Shown here: piece by piece, positions 19,850-27,504 of the stretch
Numbering within the stretch: position 1 is the first letter of the stretch
How the letters are laid out: each line of letters begins with the position of its first letter
Virus record (IMG/VR): IMGVR_UViG_3300005295_000048
Span: 1-31,208 of that record
Length of the DNA: 31,208 nucleotides
DNA from: a virus
Strand: one strand, 5' to 3'
Translations under genes and position numbers: made by a program
Notes under the pieces: model-generated
What the model was told of the DNA's origin: nothing
What the model saw: the letters and a program-made list of their open reading frames with translations, nothing else
Databases searched by the model: none

Positions 19850-21049
19850 TCAAAAAGGCACCGCAGTCCCGGTCAACCCACTCGCCGCCGTCACGGCCCA
19901 TCCCGGCTGAAGCAGTACGGTCATCGTGCCAGTGAACGTAGTCGCTGGGACAATGGTCGTGCCCGACCTGTTCTTCTGAGTGACAGCCACGGCAGTTCCG
20001 TTCAAGTACACCACTTGGTTTATGACCTGATTGTTGGTGTATCCGCTTCCTCCAACTGCGTTGGTTGCCAAGGTGGAGTAGCTTGCGAAGCCGTTGGTGC
20101 CAACATAATACCCAGGCGTGACAGCCTTGACTATCGCTGCATTTCCAAGCGTCATTGTATCGTTTTCGCCGACAAAAGCACCTGAGCCGACCGCAGTGGC
20201 ATTGCTGAGCCCTGCGATTGCGGTTGCTGCATAACCAATAAAGGTGCAGTTGGTAAGTTGTGGAATACCTAAAGCGACTTGGTACCCAACGCCCACGTTA
20301 TTCTGAGCATCCTCAACATCCCGTAAGCTCTCGTATCCAACCCCGGTATTACGCGCTGTAGCAGTGGTGATAAACCCCATACTTTTTGAGCCTATTGCGG
20401 TGTCTCTTGTAGCACTGGCATTTTGGTCCAGCGTGCCGTATCCCACTGCGGTTACATCATTCGCCGTCGTAATGATGTCCATCGCATCTCCACCTACGCA
20501 GACGTTCTGTCCTCCGGTGGTAAATATGACCATCGCCTCGTAACCGATAGCCACATTAAGGCTTCGGAATTGGTTGGCATTCAAAGCTCGTGTTCCAAGA
20601 ACCGAGTTATTTTCTCCATCCCGTAGGTTTTGCGCAGCCTGGAATCCAACCACTGAGTTGTGTGCTCCTCCATCAATACGCTCCAATGTGTTATGGCCAA
20701 TCCCAACATTTTCAATGGCGGTCACACTGCCATTCGTCATCGACTCATTACCAATCGACACGTTGTTGTAGGCATTCGCAGTCGTGTGCATCGCCCTGTA
20801 GCCGACAGCGATGTTGTTACTCTTTGTGTTCGCCTTGAGCGCCGATGGGCCTATCCCGATGTTGCTGCGGCCAATTGAAATGTTGAACACCGTTCCAGTT
20901 ACACCGAGGGTTGAAGTCGATCTCTGTTTCAGATTGAGGGTATCGTTTGTCCACGGGATCGCATTGAACATGTCGGTGAACGACGGATTCGCGGCGCTCA
21001 GGCTGAGCACTGACGAAAGTAAAAAGAGAAAGGTCAGGATTCGTTTCAT
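19850..21049 (-). CDS. secreted beta-roll fibre-like adhesin
   Basis: ATG 21049 overlaps the upstream stop (ATGA) and yields a clean Sec signal peptide (MKRILTFLFLLSSVLSLSAA). Residues about 60-300 are a run of short repeats with a G-x-x-[AS] turn: NIGIGPSALKA, NIAVGYRAM, NVSIGNESM, NVGIGHNTL, NSVVGFQAA, NSVLGTRAL, NVAIGYEAM and others, each about 14-25 residues. This is the YadA-head/left-handed beta-roll pattern also found in phage tail fibres, usually trimeric. A C-terminal beta-sandwich-like domain follows (VVYLNGTAVAVTQK, TFTGTMTVLLQPGW). A signal peptide on a fibre-like protein is unusual and implies export rather than virion assembly. Confidence 0.75.
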   Translation of the reverse strand: MKRILTFLFLLSSVLSLSAANPSFTDMFNAIPWTNDTLNLKQRSTSTLGVTGTVFNISIGRSNIGIGPSALKANTKSNNIAVGYRAMHTTANAYNNVSIGNESMTNGSVTAIENVGIGHNTLERIDGGAHNSVVGFQAAQNLRDGENNSVLGTRALNANQFRSLNVAIGYEAMVIFTTGGQNVCVGGDAMDIITTANDVTAVGYGTLDQNASATRDTAIGSKSMGFITTATARNTGVGYESLRDVEDAQNNVGVGYQVALGIPQLTNCTFIGYAATAIAGLSNATAVGSGAFVGENDTMTLGNAAIVKAVTPGYYVGTNGFASYSTLATNAVGGSGYTNNQVINQVVYLNGTAVAVTQKNRSGTTIVPATTFTGTMTVLLQPGWAVTAASGLTGTAVPF

Positions 21050-21270
21050 ACCCATTGTTGGCTTGGTACGTCCCATTGGAAAAGACTTCCACCACCGGTA
21101 GGGAACGATACCGCTGGTTTGGTTGGGTCTGTTGGAGTCGGCTGATCTTGGAAGACCTGCTGCGCCACAGAGCCAGAAGCCCCTCCGCCGCCCGCGCCTC
21201 CAAGATCCAGGCTCGGATAATCTTGGCGTGGCCTCGGTATCGGGTCCGGGTCGTAGTTTAATTCAGGCAT
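21046..21270 (-). CDS. MPELNY small protein, copy 2
   Basis: The 74-residue product starts MPELNYDPDPIPRPRQDYPS, has a Gly/Ala-rich centre (GGAGGGGASGS) and ends SLFQWDVPSQQWV. The neighbour at 21278 shares the MPELNY start, the RPRP-like segment and a W-rich end. The two are diverged tandem paralogues. No function known; the W-x-x-x-x-x-W-V end suggests a small binding motif. Confidence 0.6.
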   Translation of the reverse strand: MPELNYDPDPIPRPRQDYPSLDLGGAGGGGASGSVAQQVFQDQPTPTDPTKPAVSFPTGGGSLFQWDVPSQQWV

Positions 21271-21277
21271 AAGATGT

Positions 21278-21481
21278 TCAGATTTGAATCCAGGAGCTGC
21301 CGTTGGCCGGCCAGACCCACCTCGTCAGACCAACTGTGTTGAGGTGGAAATTTGTCACTCCAGTATTGGCGGGCGGGATCGTCGGGTTCACTGGTCCGTC
21401 ACTCAGAATACTTAGGACCAGCCTGGCATAGCTCCGAATCGGAGTCGGCCTTGGCCGAGCGAAGTAGTTCAGCTCTGGCAT
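21278..21481 (-). CDS. MPELNY small protein, copy 1
   Basis: The 67-residue product starts MPELNYFARPRPTPIRSYAR and ends TRWVWPANGSSWIQI. Start and end match the next gene (MPELNY; W-x(n)-W), while the middle differs. It sits between the gene at 21490 and the second copy. Function unknown. Confidence 0.6.
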   Translation of the reverse strand: MPELNYFARPRPTPIRSYARLVLSILSDGPVNPTIPPANTGVTNFHLNTVGLTRWVWPANGSSWIQI

Positions 21482-21489
21482 GTCGCACG

Positions 21490-22035
21490 CTACCCAGTGG
21501 GCTTCGCGTCCGTCAATGCCTTTTCTTTATCGTTAACGTTGGGCGCTGGCGACACCGCCACCACCACTGGCTGCCCGGCCGGGAAGGCGATCCGCATGTC
21601 ATTACTGCCGCCCTTGCTGCCGGCCTCCTTTGCTGCCTCCAGATGCGATTGCCCCACCTCGATGATCTGCTTGTTGAACCGGAGCTGTGTGGCCCGAAGC
21701 TCAGCGATGACGTTCGCGTTGACCTTCGGATTCTCTGTGAGCAGCCGGTCAATGTCCTCCTGAATCGCCGCCACCGCCCTGTCCGCGTTGTCCCCCGCAC
21801 AGTGCAGACGCCCATGCCCAATCATCTTCACGCCCCACTTCTCAATCTCTATGCCAGCCTCGGCCAGCAACCTGGCCTTGACTCGCATGGTCCGCGTGTT
21901 GAACTGCTGACGGATGCGGGCGATCTCCTTTTCCTCGGTGGCCTTCCGGGCCTTGATGAGGGCCTTCTTGTCGATCTCGATCTCGGCGGGCGGCTGCTCG
22001 ATGATCTCCACTGGTAGTTCTTTTTTGTCGCTCAT
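21490..22035 (-). CDS. hypothetical 181-residue protein
   Basis: The N-terminal 70 residues are charged and helical (IEIDKKALIKARKATEEKEI, ARIRQQFNTRTMRVKARLLA). The middle has KWGVKMIGHGRLHCAGDNAD, the C-terminal part VIAELRATQLRFNKQIIEVG, and the tail is Pro/Val-rich. It does not resemble a small terminase or scaffold closely enough to name one. It follows the 465-residue gene by a 3-base gap. Function unknown. Confidence 0.65.
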   Translation of the reverse strand: MSDKKELPVEIIEQPPAEIEIDKKALIKARKATEEKEIARIRQQFNTRTMRVKARLLAEAGIEIEKWGVKMIGHGRLHCAGDNADRAVAAIQEDIDRLLTENPKVNANVIAELRATQLRFNKQIIEVGQSHLEAAKEAGSKGGSNDMRIAFPAGQPVVVAVSPAPNVNDKEKALTDAKPTG

Positions 22036-22038
22036 GGT

Positions 22039-23436
22039 TCAATCTCTCTTTTCGTCCACCCCGGATGATTCCCCTCCAGCCGTTGAGCAAGGAAGCATTG
22101 ATTCCCTGGCAGCTTCGCCTTCGCCGGCATCCAGCAGAGGCAGCCCACCGGCTCCGCGATCCCGGTCGAGGAATTCCTCCAGACTTCTTGGCTCCTCGCG
22201 TTCCCGCACGTCATTAACTCCCTGTGAAAGAGTGGACACCTTGGGCACTTCAACAGCCGGCGAATGTACAAGGAGCGGCTCACTCTCCTCCGCGCGGGCA
22301 GAGAAACCATGAGTAGGCGGAACAATATGGACGGGAAGGTCACGAAGATTACGGCCATGCGCTCGCGCCTTGATGCCGACAGTCTCAATAAAGTGCAGGC
22401 CGCCAGTCCTGCTGCTCTGATGAATGCGAGCGAACGGCAGACCGATCTTTTTGCGATATGCGCGTAGAATCTCCAGGATGTTTTCATAGAGCCGCTCCAC
22501 GGCTTTCTCGTAGTAGCTCACGTACGCCGTGTTCCCACAGGATCGATGCTTCGTCTCCAGCCTGCTCACCTCTTTCTCAAAATGCTTCGATGTGAGCACC
22601 TCGATACTGTAGTCCACGCGGCTCAGGGTCCGGAAGCCCTTCTTGGTTTTCTGCTCCCTCCGAATCGCCACGTTATGCGGAGAGCAAAGAGTCTCAGGAA
22701 GCCCGGCAGTGCTATCGTGAGCGCTATCGGTCGTTGCATATCCATCCTCCTTGAGATGTTTCAGAAGTCCGAGCTTCCTGAGTTTGAAGCAGACGATCTC
22801 CTTCCAGTTCGCCCGGAAGGGTACGGCGATGAGCTTGATGAAACCAAGGTCCATGACCCGATGCTGTGACACCATGAAATCCGCCGCCACCTTGTTGAGT
22901 CCGTCGATGACGATCTTCACCACCGAGCTTTGAAGTCCGCACTCCTCGGCGATTTGCTGGATCAGCAGCCGGTCGTGCGCTCCGCTCTTCAGGTGGTTGG
23001 GTTGCTTGCTCCCATCTTCCGCACCGAATGGAATCCGCTGGCCGGGAAGCTCTGGCGCCTTGCTCTCCTTGCCATCCCAGCGGTAGTACCGTTCCTTGGT
23101 GATCCCTGCTGCCTTCTTCAGCAGGGCGGGCACCACTTCCTTGCGGACGAGCCACTGGTTCTGCCGTTCAAGACTGCTCAGCTTATCGTGCGCCTCGAAC
23201 AGCGCCTTGAGAACAAAGCTTGCTTTGTAGTGTGGGCAGATCGCCGTGAAGATCATCGCATACTCAATCCCGGTGTCGGTCGCCATCTTCCAGTCCACGT
23301 AAAGCGGGAACCTCCATTGAACCTCGCCCTTCTCGTCGGGCTGCCCCTCCGCATACCACAGTTCCCGATCCCCGACTCCGGCTAGGGTTGCCATGGGCTC
23401 TGGCTTCGGGTCCGTATTGTTACTGTCGCTGTCCAT
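22039..23436 (-). CDS. large orphan protein, 465 residues
   Basis: From ATG 23436 the protein contains PLYVDWKMATDTGIEYAMIF, a helical stretch and then IAEECGLQSSVVKIVIDGLN with VMDLGFIKLIAVPFRANW (about 162-211). That piece recalls the HU/IHF fold in its order (xxxGL...VxxVIDxL...LGFIKL), though weakly. A later region has SRVDYSIEVLTSKHFEKEVS and a coiled coil with VSYYEKAVERLYENIL. The C-terminus is long and acidic/Pro-rich, probably disordered. It heads the minus operon. No family recognised; the HU-like reading is inference. Confidence 0.65.
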   Translation of the reverse strand: MDSDSNNTDPKPEPMATLAGVGDRELWYAEGQPDEKGEVQWRFPLYVDWKMATDTGIEYAMIFTAICPHYKASFVLKALFEAHDKLSSLERQNQWLVRKEVVPALLKKAAGITKERYYRWDGKESKAPELPGQRIPFGAEDGSKQPNHLKSGAHDRLLIQQIAEECGLQSSVVKIVIDGLNKVAADFMVSQHRVMDLGFIKLIAVPFRANWKEIVCFKLRKLGLLKHLKEDGYATTDSAHDSTAGLPETLCSPHNVAIRREQKTKKGFRTLSRVDYSIEVLTSKHFEKEVSRLETKHRSCGNTAYVSYYEKAVERLYENILEILRAYRKKIGLPFARIHQSSRTGGLHFIETVGIKARAHGRNLRDLPVHIVPPTHGFSARAEESEPLLVHSPAVEVPKVSTLSQGVNDVREREEPRSLEEFLDRDRGAGGLPLLDAGEGEAARESMLPCSTAGGESSGVDEKRD

Positions 23437-23513
23437 CAACAAAGACGTTGACAGAAAATCGGCTCCCGGCAAGAGTGCCGTTGTGAGTCGGATGCGACTC
23501 ACTGAAAACCCTG
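23437..23513. promoter_or_regulatory. divergent control region with palindrome
   Basis: The 77-base gap separates the minus operon from the plus operon. It contains TTGACA at 23449-23454 on the plus strand with AAGAGT 17 bases later (weak -10), a CGGC-AAGAGT-GCCG hairpin (23467-23480) and a perfect 8-bp palindrome GTGAGTCG-GATG-CGACTCAC (23483-23502) just before the ATG at 23514. The palindrome is a likely operator for the divergent promoters. Confidence 0.5.
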
Positions 23514-24005
23514 ATGAGTGCCACACTTCGCGGAGCCAAACGCCGTGAGGCGGACTTCTACGCCACGCCAGAGTCGGCGTTCAAGCCGCTGCTGCCATTC
23601 ATCCGGCAGATCGGAGCCGTCGTGTGGGAGCCCGCAGCCGGCGATCTTCGATTGGTTAACTGGATGATCGAGGGCAGCATCCAGGCGGCCGGTTCAGATT
23701 TGAATATGGGCTACAACTTCCTGCACGATCCGGACAGGATGGCTTGCGTTGTCACCAATCCCCCATTCTCTCTCGCGCTAGAATTCTGTGACCACGCCAT
23801 CAAGCGTGCGCTGCATGTTTTCATGCTGCTCCGATTGAACTTCCTCGCCTCTCGGAAACGCCGAGCTTGGTGGAATTCAAACAAGCCCGACGCCCTCTTC
23901 GTCCTCAGCGAACGCCCATCGTTCACTGACGACGGCAAGACCGACGCCACCGACTACGCCTGGTTCTACTGGGGCAATGTTCACAAAGGGTTTTATTTTC
24001 TGTGA
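23514..24005 (+). CDS. phage DNA N6-adenine methyltransferase
   Basis: The 163-residue protein has an SAM-binding segment VWEPAAGDLRLVNW (38-50), SDLNMGYNFL and catalytic motif IV TNPPF (81-85) followed by FSLALEFCDHAI. READFYATPE near the N-terminus and DYAWFYW near the C-terminus are typical of the short phage Dam-like family. It would methylate adenine in phage DNA, possibly to evade restriction. It is the first gene of the right plus operon; its TGA overlaps the GTG of the next gene. Confidence 0.8.
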   Translation: MSATLRGAKRREADFYATPESAFKPLLPFIRQIGAVVWEPAAGDLRLVNWMIEGSIQAAGSDLNMGYNFLHDPDRMACVVTNPPFSLALEFCDHAIKRALHVFMLLRLNFLASRKRRAWWNSNKPDALFVLSERPSFTDDGKTDATDYAWFYWGNVHKGFYFL

Positions 24006-24373
24006 CCCTCGCCCAAAAACTCGACCGTCTCCCGCCCTGCATCTGTCGGCTCTTAGCCAAGAGCAACGGCGAGCTGATGACCGACGCCGAACTGATGAGA
24101 CGAATGCGCTGCGGCAAGGATAAGCTCCGACGGATTGTCGAATCCAGAACGTGGGACGGGATCGCGGTGCAGGACGTTGACGATTTTCTTAAAGCCTGCG
24201 GCCTCACTTGGTCCACGCAGCGTCGCCAGATCTGGGGCTTGAAGAGGGCCGTCGAAAAGGGCCTTGAGGGGATTCGCCGCATGAAGCATCTCAAGAAACC
24301 AGTGGCCCAGAAGGCGAGCCGCGTCCTTACCTTACTCAAACGCACGGAAGAAATTCTGAAGAACTCGCAATGA
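24002..24373 (+). CDS. hypothetical basic helical protein (123 residues)
   Basis: GTG start overlaps the methylase stop. The product has MTDAELMRRMRCGKDKLRRI, VQDVDDFLKACGL and a Lys/Arg-rich C-terminus (GLEGIRRMKHLKKPVAQKAS). The CGKDKLRRIVESRTWDGI segment looks like a helix-turn-helix. It lies directly before the recombinase with a 4-base overlap, so it may be an accessory DNA-binding factor such as an excisionase. That role is inferred from position only. Confidence 0.55.
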   Translation: MTLAQKLDRLPPCICRLLAKSNGELMTDAELMRRMRCGKDKLRRIVESRTWDGIAVQDVDDFLKACGLTWSTQRRQIWGLKRAVEKGLEGIRRMKHLKKPVAQKASRVLTLLKRTEEILKNSQ

Positions 24374-25377
24374 ACGAACCCAAGCTCATCGCCGACCACA
24401 CTGAGATCCTCCCGGAACTCGCCCCGGCGCCACTCAAGAAGGCGGCAACGCTGTCGAATCTCTGGGGCACCTTCGTCGAATCGAAAAACCCAGCGCCCAA
24501 CACGACGCACAATCTACGGTTCATCGGTAAGAGATTCCTTGGCTACTTCCGCGAGCAGGAACTCACGGTTCAGTCCATGGTGAATTGGTGCAAGTACGTC
24601 CGCAGCATCAAGAATAACTCCGGCAAACCCATCTCGGCCTCTCGTGTCCATGACATCCAATGTAAAGTCCGGAGCTTCCTCAAGTTCATCCAAAAGCTCG
24701 GCTTCATTAAGCATCCACTCTGGGAGTTTGTTGAGATACCACGGATGCCGGACCCAAAGATGCCAGAGATCGTTTCCGATGAGGAATATCAGCGCCTCAA
24801 GGATTTCCTGAAGGACGCCGAGCGCTGGCAGTGGGTACTGTGGATGTGCATCCTTGGCTACCGCACGGGCATGAATCTTCAGGACTGTGCTCACCTGCGC
24901 TGGGAGAACGTCTTCCTCAACGACACCTCCGAGTCCTACATCGACATCCCGCGCATCAAGCTGGAACGCTTCGGCGAGAAAGCTGTGTGCCGCATCCCCA
25001 TTGTTCCCGGCTCCGACGTTCACGAGTGGCTGCTGAAGCTGAGGAAGGTGGAGAACTACAAGCGCGCCGACGGTCTTAACTACGTGCATCAAGACTGCCC
25101 AGGTCTCTACTCTTGGGGACAGCCGTGCGGCCAGCGCATGGGGCGCAGCATCGTTAGTCTCTTCCGGCAGTGCGGTATCAACAACGGCAAAAGCTTCGCC
25201 TCGTTCCGAAGAACCTTCGTCAGCAACTTGGTCAACTCCGGCATGGACTACGCGCTCGTCTGCAAGATCACGGGGCACACGAATATCAAGATGCTGCTGC
25301 GCTACCTCCGCCCAGATCGCAGGGCGCTCCAGGATGGAGTGATGAAGGCTCAGCAGTACGCGGAGGAAAGAACATGA
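24370..25377 (+). CDS. divergent tyrosine recombinase/integrase
   Basis: The 335-residue protein has a SAM-like N-terminal core-binding domain (LWGTFVESKNPAPNTTHNLR, about 31-50) and a catalytic domain. Lys197 lies in IKLERFGEKAVCRIPI. FASFRRTFVSNLVNSGMDYA carries Arg280, followed by KITGHTNIKMLLRYLRP with His303 and the nucleophile Tyr312. The first catalytic arginine is expected in TG-x-R-LxD, but the sequence is TGMNLQD, with Asn169 in its place; Arg165 lies one helical turn earlier. The box II His is Ala277. It is either inactive, uses Arg165, or belongs to a subfamily with shifted residues. No att site was found. Confidence 0.8.
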   Translation: MNEPKLIADHTEILPELAPAPLKKAATLSNLWGTFVESKNPAPNTTHNLRFIGKRFLGYFREQELTVQSMVNWCKYVRSIKNNSGKPISASRVHDIQCKVRSFLKFIQKLGFIKHPLWEFVEIPRMPDPKMPEIVSDEEYQRLKDFLKDAERWQWVLWMCILGYRTGMNLQDCAHLRWENVFLNDTSESYIDIPRIKLERFGEKAVCRIPIVPGSDVHEWLLKLRKVENYKRADGLNYVHQDCPGLYSWGQPCGQRMGRSIVSLFRQCGINNGKSFASFRRTFVSNLVNSGMDYALVCKITGHTNIKMLLRYLRPDRRALQDGVMKAQQYAEERT

Positions 25378-25826
25378 AGACTCACGAATCCAAAAAAGAA
25401 CTCTCTCCCGAGGAAGACGTGAAGAACGTCATGGCCCAAATCAGGGCCATGGAAAGCGGACTGCCAAAACCTGCCGGCGGAGAAGATCCTACAACATCGG
25501 CAACACCCATCCCTGCCGAGGCGGAGGCCCCTTCGCCAGTTGTTTCTCCGCCGGCAACCCAGACCCCACCCTCTGCGCCAAAGGCACCAGACTGGCTCCA
25601 CAGCGTCGTCGAGGTCACATCGAGAGACTCCAAGCACTTTGGCCAACTCTTCCGTCTCGGCGACATCCAGGCCGGCAAGGCCCACGGCTACATTCTCAAG
25701 GAACACGGCGGGCGGGAGTTTATCACCGTGGCCGCTGACCACATCACCACCATCGGGAAGCCGAAGATCAAGGCTGGGAGATGTTGCAGTGACCGGTGGG
25801 TGTCTGAACACAGGGAGGTAAAATGA
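25374..25826 (+). CDS. hypothetical protein with Pro-rich linker (150 residues)
   Basis: ATG 25374 overlaps the recombinase stop. An acidic N-terminal helix (MKTHESKKELSPEEDVKNVM) is followed by a Pro/Ala linker (about 40-80) and a small beta domain (HFGQLFRLGDIQAGKAHGYI, REFITVAADHITTIGKPKIK). No catalytic motif. It begins a run of three small coupled genes of unknown function. Confidence 0.6.
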   Translation: MKTHESKKELSPEEDVKNVMAQIRAMESGLPKPAGGEDPTTSATPIPAEAEAPSPVVSPPATQTPPSAPKAPDWLHSVVEVTSRDSKHFGQLFRLGDIQAGKAHGYILKEHGGREFITVAADHITTIGKPKIKAGRCCSDRWVSEHREVK

Positions 25827-26026
25827 ATACTTTCAAGGCCGCCGATCCGGATAAGATCAAGTTCATCCTCAGCCTGACAATGACGCTCGAAGAGTGGCGT
25901 ATGATAAGGGATCAAATCAAGACAAGCGTATGGCCAGCAGGGAGAGTGCGTGAGGAAATCTTATCAATGATCGAGCAGGCCGAGAAAACGTACTATCCAC
26001 AGTACCAACCACCGAAAGAAGAATGA
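25823..26026 (+). CDS. hypothetical 67-residue protein
   Basis: Coupled by ATGA on both sides. The product contains FILSLTMTLEEWRMIRDQIK and an Ile/Met helix (REEILSMIEQAEKTY). It resembles short phage proteins with a single helix-loop-helix; no function can be assigned. Confidence 0.65.
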   Translation: MNTFKAADPDKIKFILSLTMTLEEWRMIRDQIKTSVWPAGRVREEILSMIEQAEKTYYPQYQPPKEE

Positions 26027-26259
26027 GCAACCGAATCGTAGACCTCAACGGCGCTCCTGCCAAACCTGAGCCGCCAAACGTTCCTGAGATGATTGAAACC
26101 GCCCGCGCCCGATGGAAGCTCGGTGAAAAACACAAGGGCTTTGAGACGCTGTGCGATGCCATGCAGCTTCTGGCGAAGGGCGTGGGGAGGAATATCCTGG
26201 ATGCGCAGAAACTGGATGCGGAGCTGAAGGAGTTAAAGCAGAAGGTTACACCGAGATGA
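26023..26259 (+). CDS. hypothetical 78-residue helical protein
   Basis: Starts MSNRIVDLNGAPAKPEPPNV, then helices ETARARWKLGEKHKGFETLC and ILDAQKLDAELKELKQKV. No recognised motif. Coupled to the preceding gene and to the nucleotidyltransferase that follows. Confidence 0.6.
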   Translation: MSNRIVDLNGAPAKPEPPNVPEMIETARARWKLGEKHKGFETLCDAMQLLAKGVGRNILDAQKLDAELKELKQKVTPR

Positions 26260-26735
26260 TTATAGAAAAGATCTACGACTCCGCCAGCCATCTGGCGAGG
26301 GATTGGCCTGTGTTTGAAGACAAGCGCGCGATTTGTTTTTGCAGCGGCGTATTTGACACGCTTCACAGGGGTCACGTCGAGTTGCTGCGCAGAGCGTTTA
26401 ACCAACCTGGATACATTGTTGTGGGCATCAACAGCGACGCATCCGTGCGGAGGATAAGGGGCGAAGATCGGCCCATCGTGAATCAGGCAGACAGGGCGTT
26501 CATGCTGGCCGCGTTGCAGCTCGTCCACTCCGTATTTATCTTTAATGAGGACACTGTGGTTGAGAGCCTTAAAATCCTGCGGCCAAGAACCTGGGTAAAA
26601 GGTGGCGACAGAAATCTCGAAACCCTGGACCAAGAAGAGCGCAGAACCGCCGAGGAGATCGGAACGAAGATCGTCTTCATCCCGAGAGTCGGCGACTACT
26701 CCACGACGGAGATAGTGAGGAGGATGAAGGGATGA
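26256..26735 (+). CDS. HldE/RfaE-type nucleotidyltransferase (ADP-heptose synthase domain)
   Basis: The 159-residue protein matches the C-terminal domain of HldE: GVFDTLHRGHVELLRRA (31-47) with the HxGH nucleotide-binding motif, VVGINSDASVRRIRG, RPIVNQADRAFMLAAL, VHSVFIFNEDT, LRPRTWVKGGD and DYSTTEIVRRM. It would transfer AMP (or CMP) to a sugar phosphate such as heptose-1-phosphate to give an activated sugar. The kinase domain of full HldE is absent, so it would rely on a host kinase or a different substrate. It opens the glycan cassette with the GT9-like and other transferases downstream. Confidence 0.85.
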   Translation: MIIEKIYDSASHLARDWPVFEDKRAICFCSGVFDTLHRGHVELLRRAFNQPGYIVVGINSDASVRRIRGEDRPIVNQADRAFMLAALQLVHSVFIFNEDTVVESLKILRPRTWVKGGDRNLETLDQEERRTAEEIGTKIVFIPRVGDYSTTEIVRRMKG

Positions 26736-26785
26736 AAGAGAGCCTTGACACTTACGACACGCGGGCGGCACTGTCGCCACAATGA
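26732..26785 (+). CDS. 17-codon leader frame before the AP2-HNH gene
   Basis: ATG 26732 overlaps the HldE-type stop and encodes MKESLDTYDTRAALSPQ, ending in a TGA that overlaps the ATG of the endonuclease. It may be a short coupling peptide or a chance frame. TTGACA lies inside it, so it may instead hold a promoter. No similarity to the start of the gene at 27501 was seen. Confidence 0.3.
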   Translation: MKESLDTYDTRAALSPQ

Positions 26786-27504
26786 TCAACCTTCCCCTAA
26801 GAAATGGCGGGTTCACCTCAATCGACAATGAAGATCTTACGCTTGTTAAACCATTCAAGTGGCGCAGGCAGCCGAAGCCAAGCGGCAAGAGTTACGCCAT
26901 TACACGCCTAGTCGCGAACGGCAAGGCAACAACACTCAGGATGCACAGACTGATAATGCACGCCGCCAAAAACGCCGTAGTCGATCATATTAACCACGAC
27001 GGACTCGACAACCGGAAGGCGAACCTTCGCATCGTCAGTGTTGCCAAGAACAACTACAATCGCCGGAAGCTGAAACTCAAAACGTCAAAGTTCAAAGGGG
27101 TACATCAAACGGAGCTTGGTTATTGGAAGGCCGGGCTGCGGCTCAACTACAAGCAGATTCACCTCGGCACATTCGATAGTCAAGAACTGGCGGCAGCCGC
27201 TTACAACCACAAGGCTAGACAAGTATTCGGGCAGCACGCCTGCCTCAATGCTGTTCCAAAGAACCTCGAAGCTAAAGCGGTCGCCATCTCCGAAAACCCG
27301 AAGAAGAAGCGCGACCCAAAGTCGAAGTACTTGGGCGTATACTTGGCCAAGGTTGGCAAGCGTCGATGGTTCGTCAGGGCGCGCACCTCGGAGGGGAAGC
27401 TGTTTTATGTAGGCTCTTACTTCACTGAGCTGGAGGCAGCAAAAGCGTACAATGCAGTTACACTGGCAATTCACGGAGCTTCAGCAAAGGTCAACAAGCT
27501 TTGA
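26782..27504 (+). CDS. HNH endonuclease with two AP2 domains
   Basis: The 240-residue protein starts with an HNH domain: RMHRLIMHAAKNAVVDHINH and DGLDNRKANLRIVSVAKNNY. Two AP2-type DNA-binding domains follow: KFKGVHQTELGYWKAGLRLN with HLGTFDSQELAAAAYNHKAR, then KYLGVYLAKVGKRRWFVRAR with YVGSYFTELEAAKAYNAVTL. AP2-HNH proteins are homing endonucleases widespread in phages. The gene fits exactly between HldE-type and GT9-like genes, and its TGA overlaps the TTG start of the latter. It probably landed at that start codon. Confidence 0.9.
   Translation: MINLPLRNGGFTSIDNEDLTLVKPFKWRRQPKPSGKSYAITRLVANGKATTLRMHRLIMHAAKNAVVDHINHDGLDNRKANLRIVSVAKNNYNRRKLKLKTSKFKGVHQTELGYWKAGLRLNYKQIHLGTFDSQELAAAAYNHKARQVFGQHACLNAVPKNLEAKAVAISENPKKKRDPKSKYLGVYLAKVGKRRWFVRARTSEGKLFYVGSYFTELEAAKAYNAVTLAIHGASAKVNKL

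Noticed and set aside
22039-23526. Extension of the orphan gene to 23526
   Set aside because: It would run across the palindrome and overlap the divergent methylase start; ATG 23436 is the better start.
24370-25377. attP site near the recombinase
   Set aside because: No repeat or tRNA-end-like core was found next to the gene; the tRNA at 11068 is 13 kb away and seems complete on its own.
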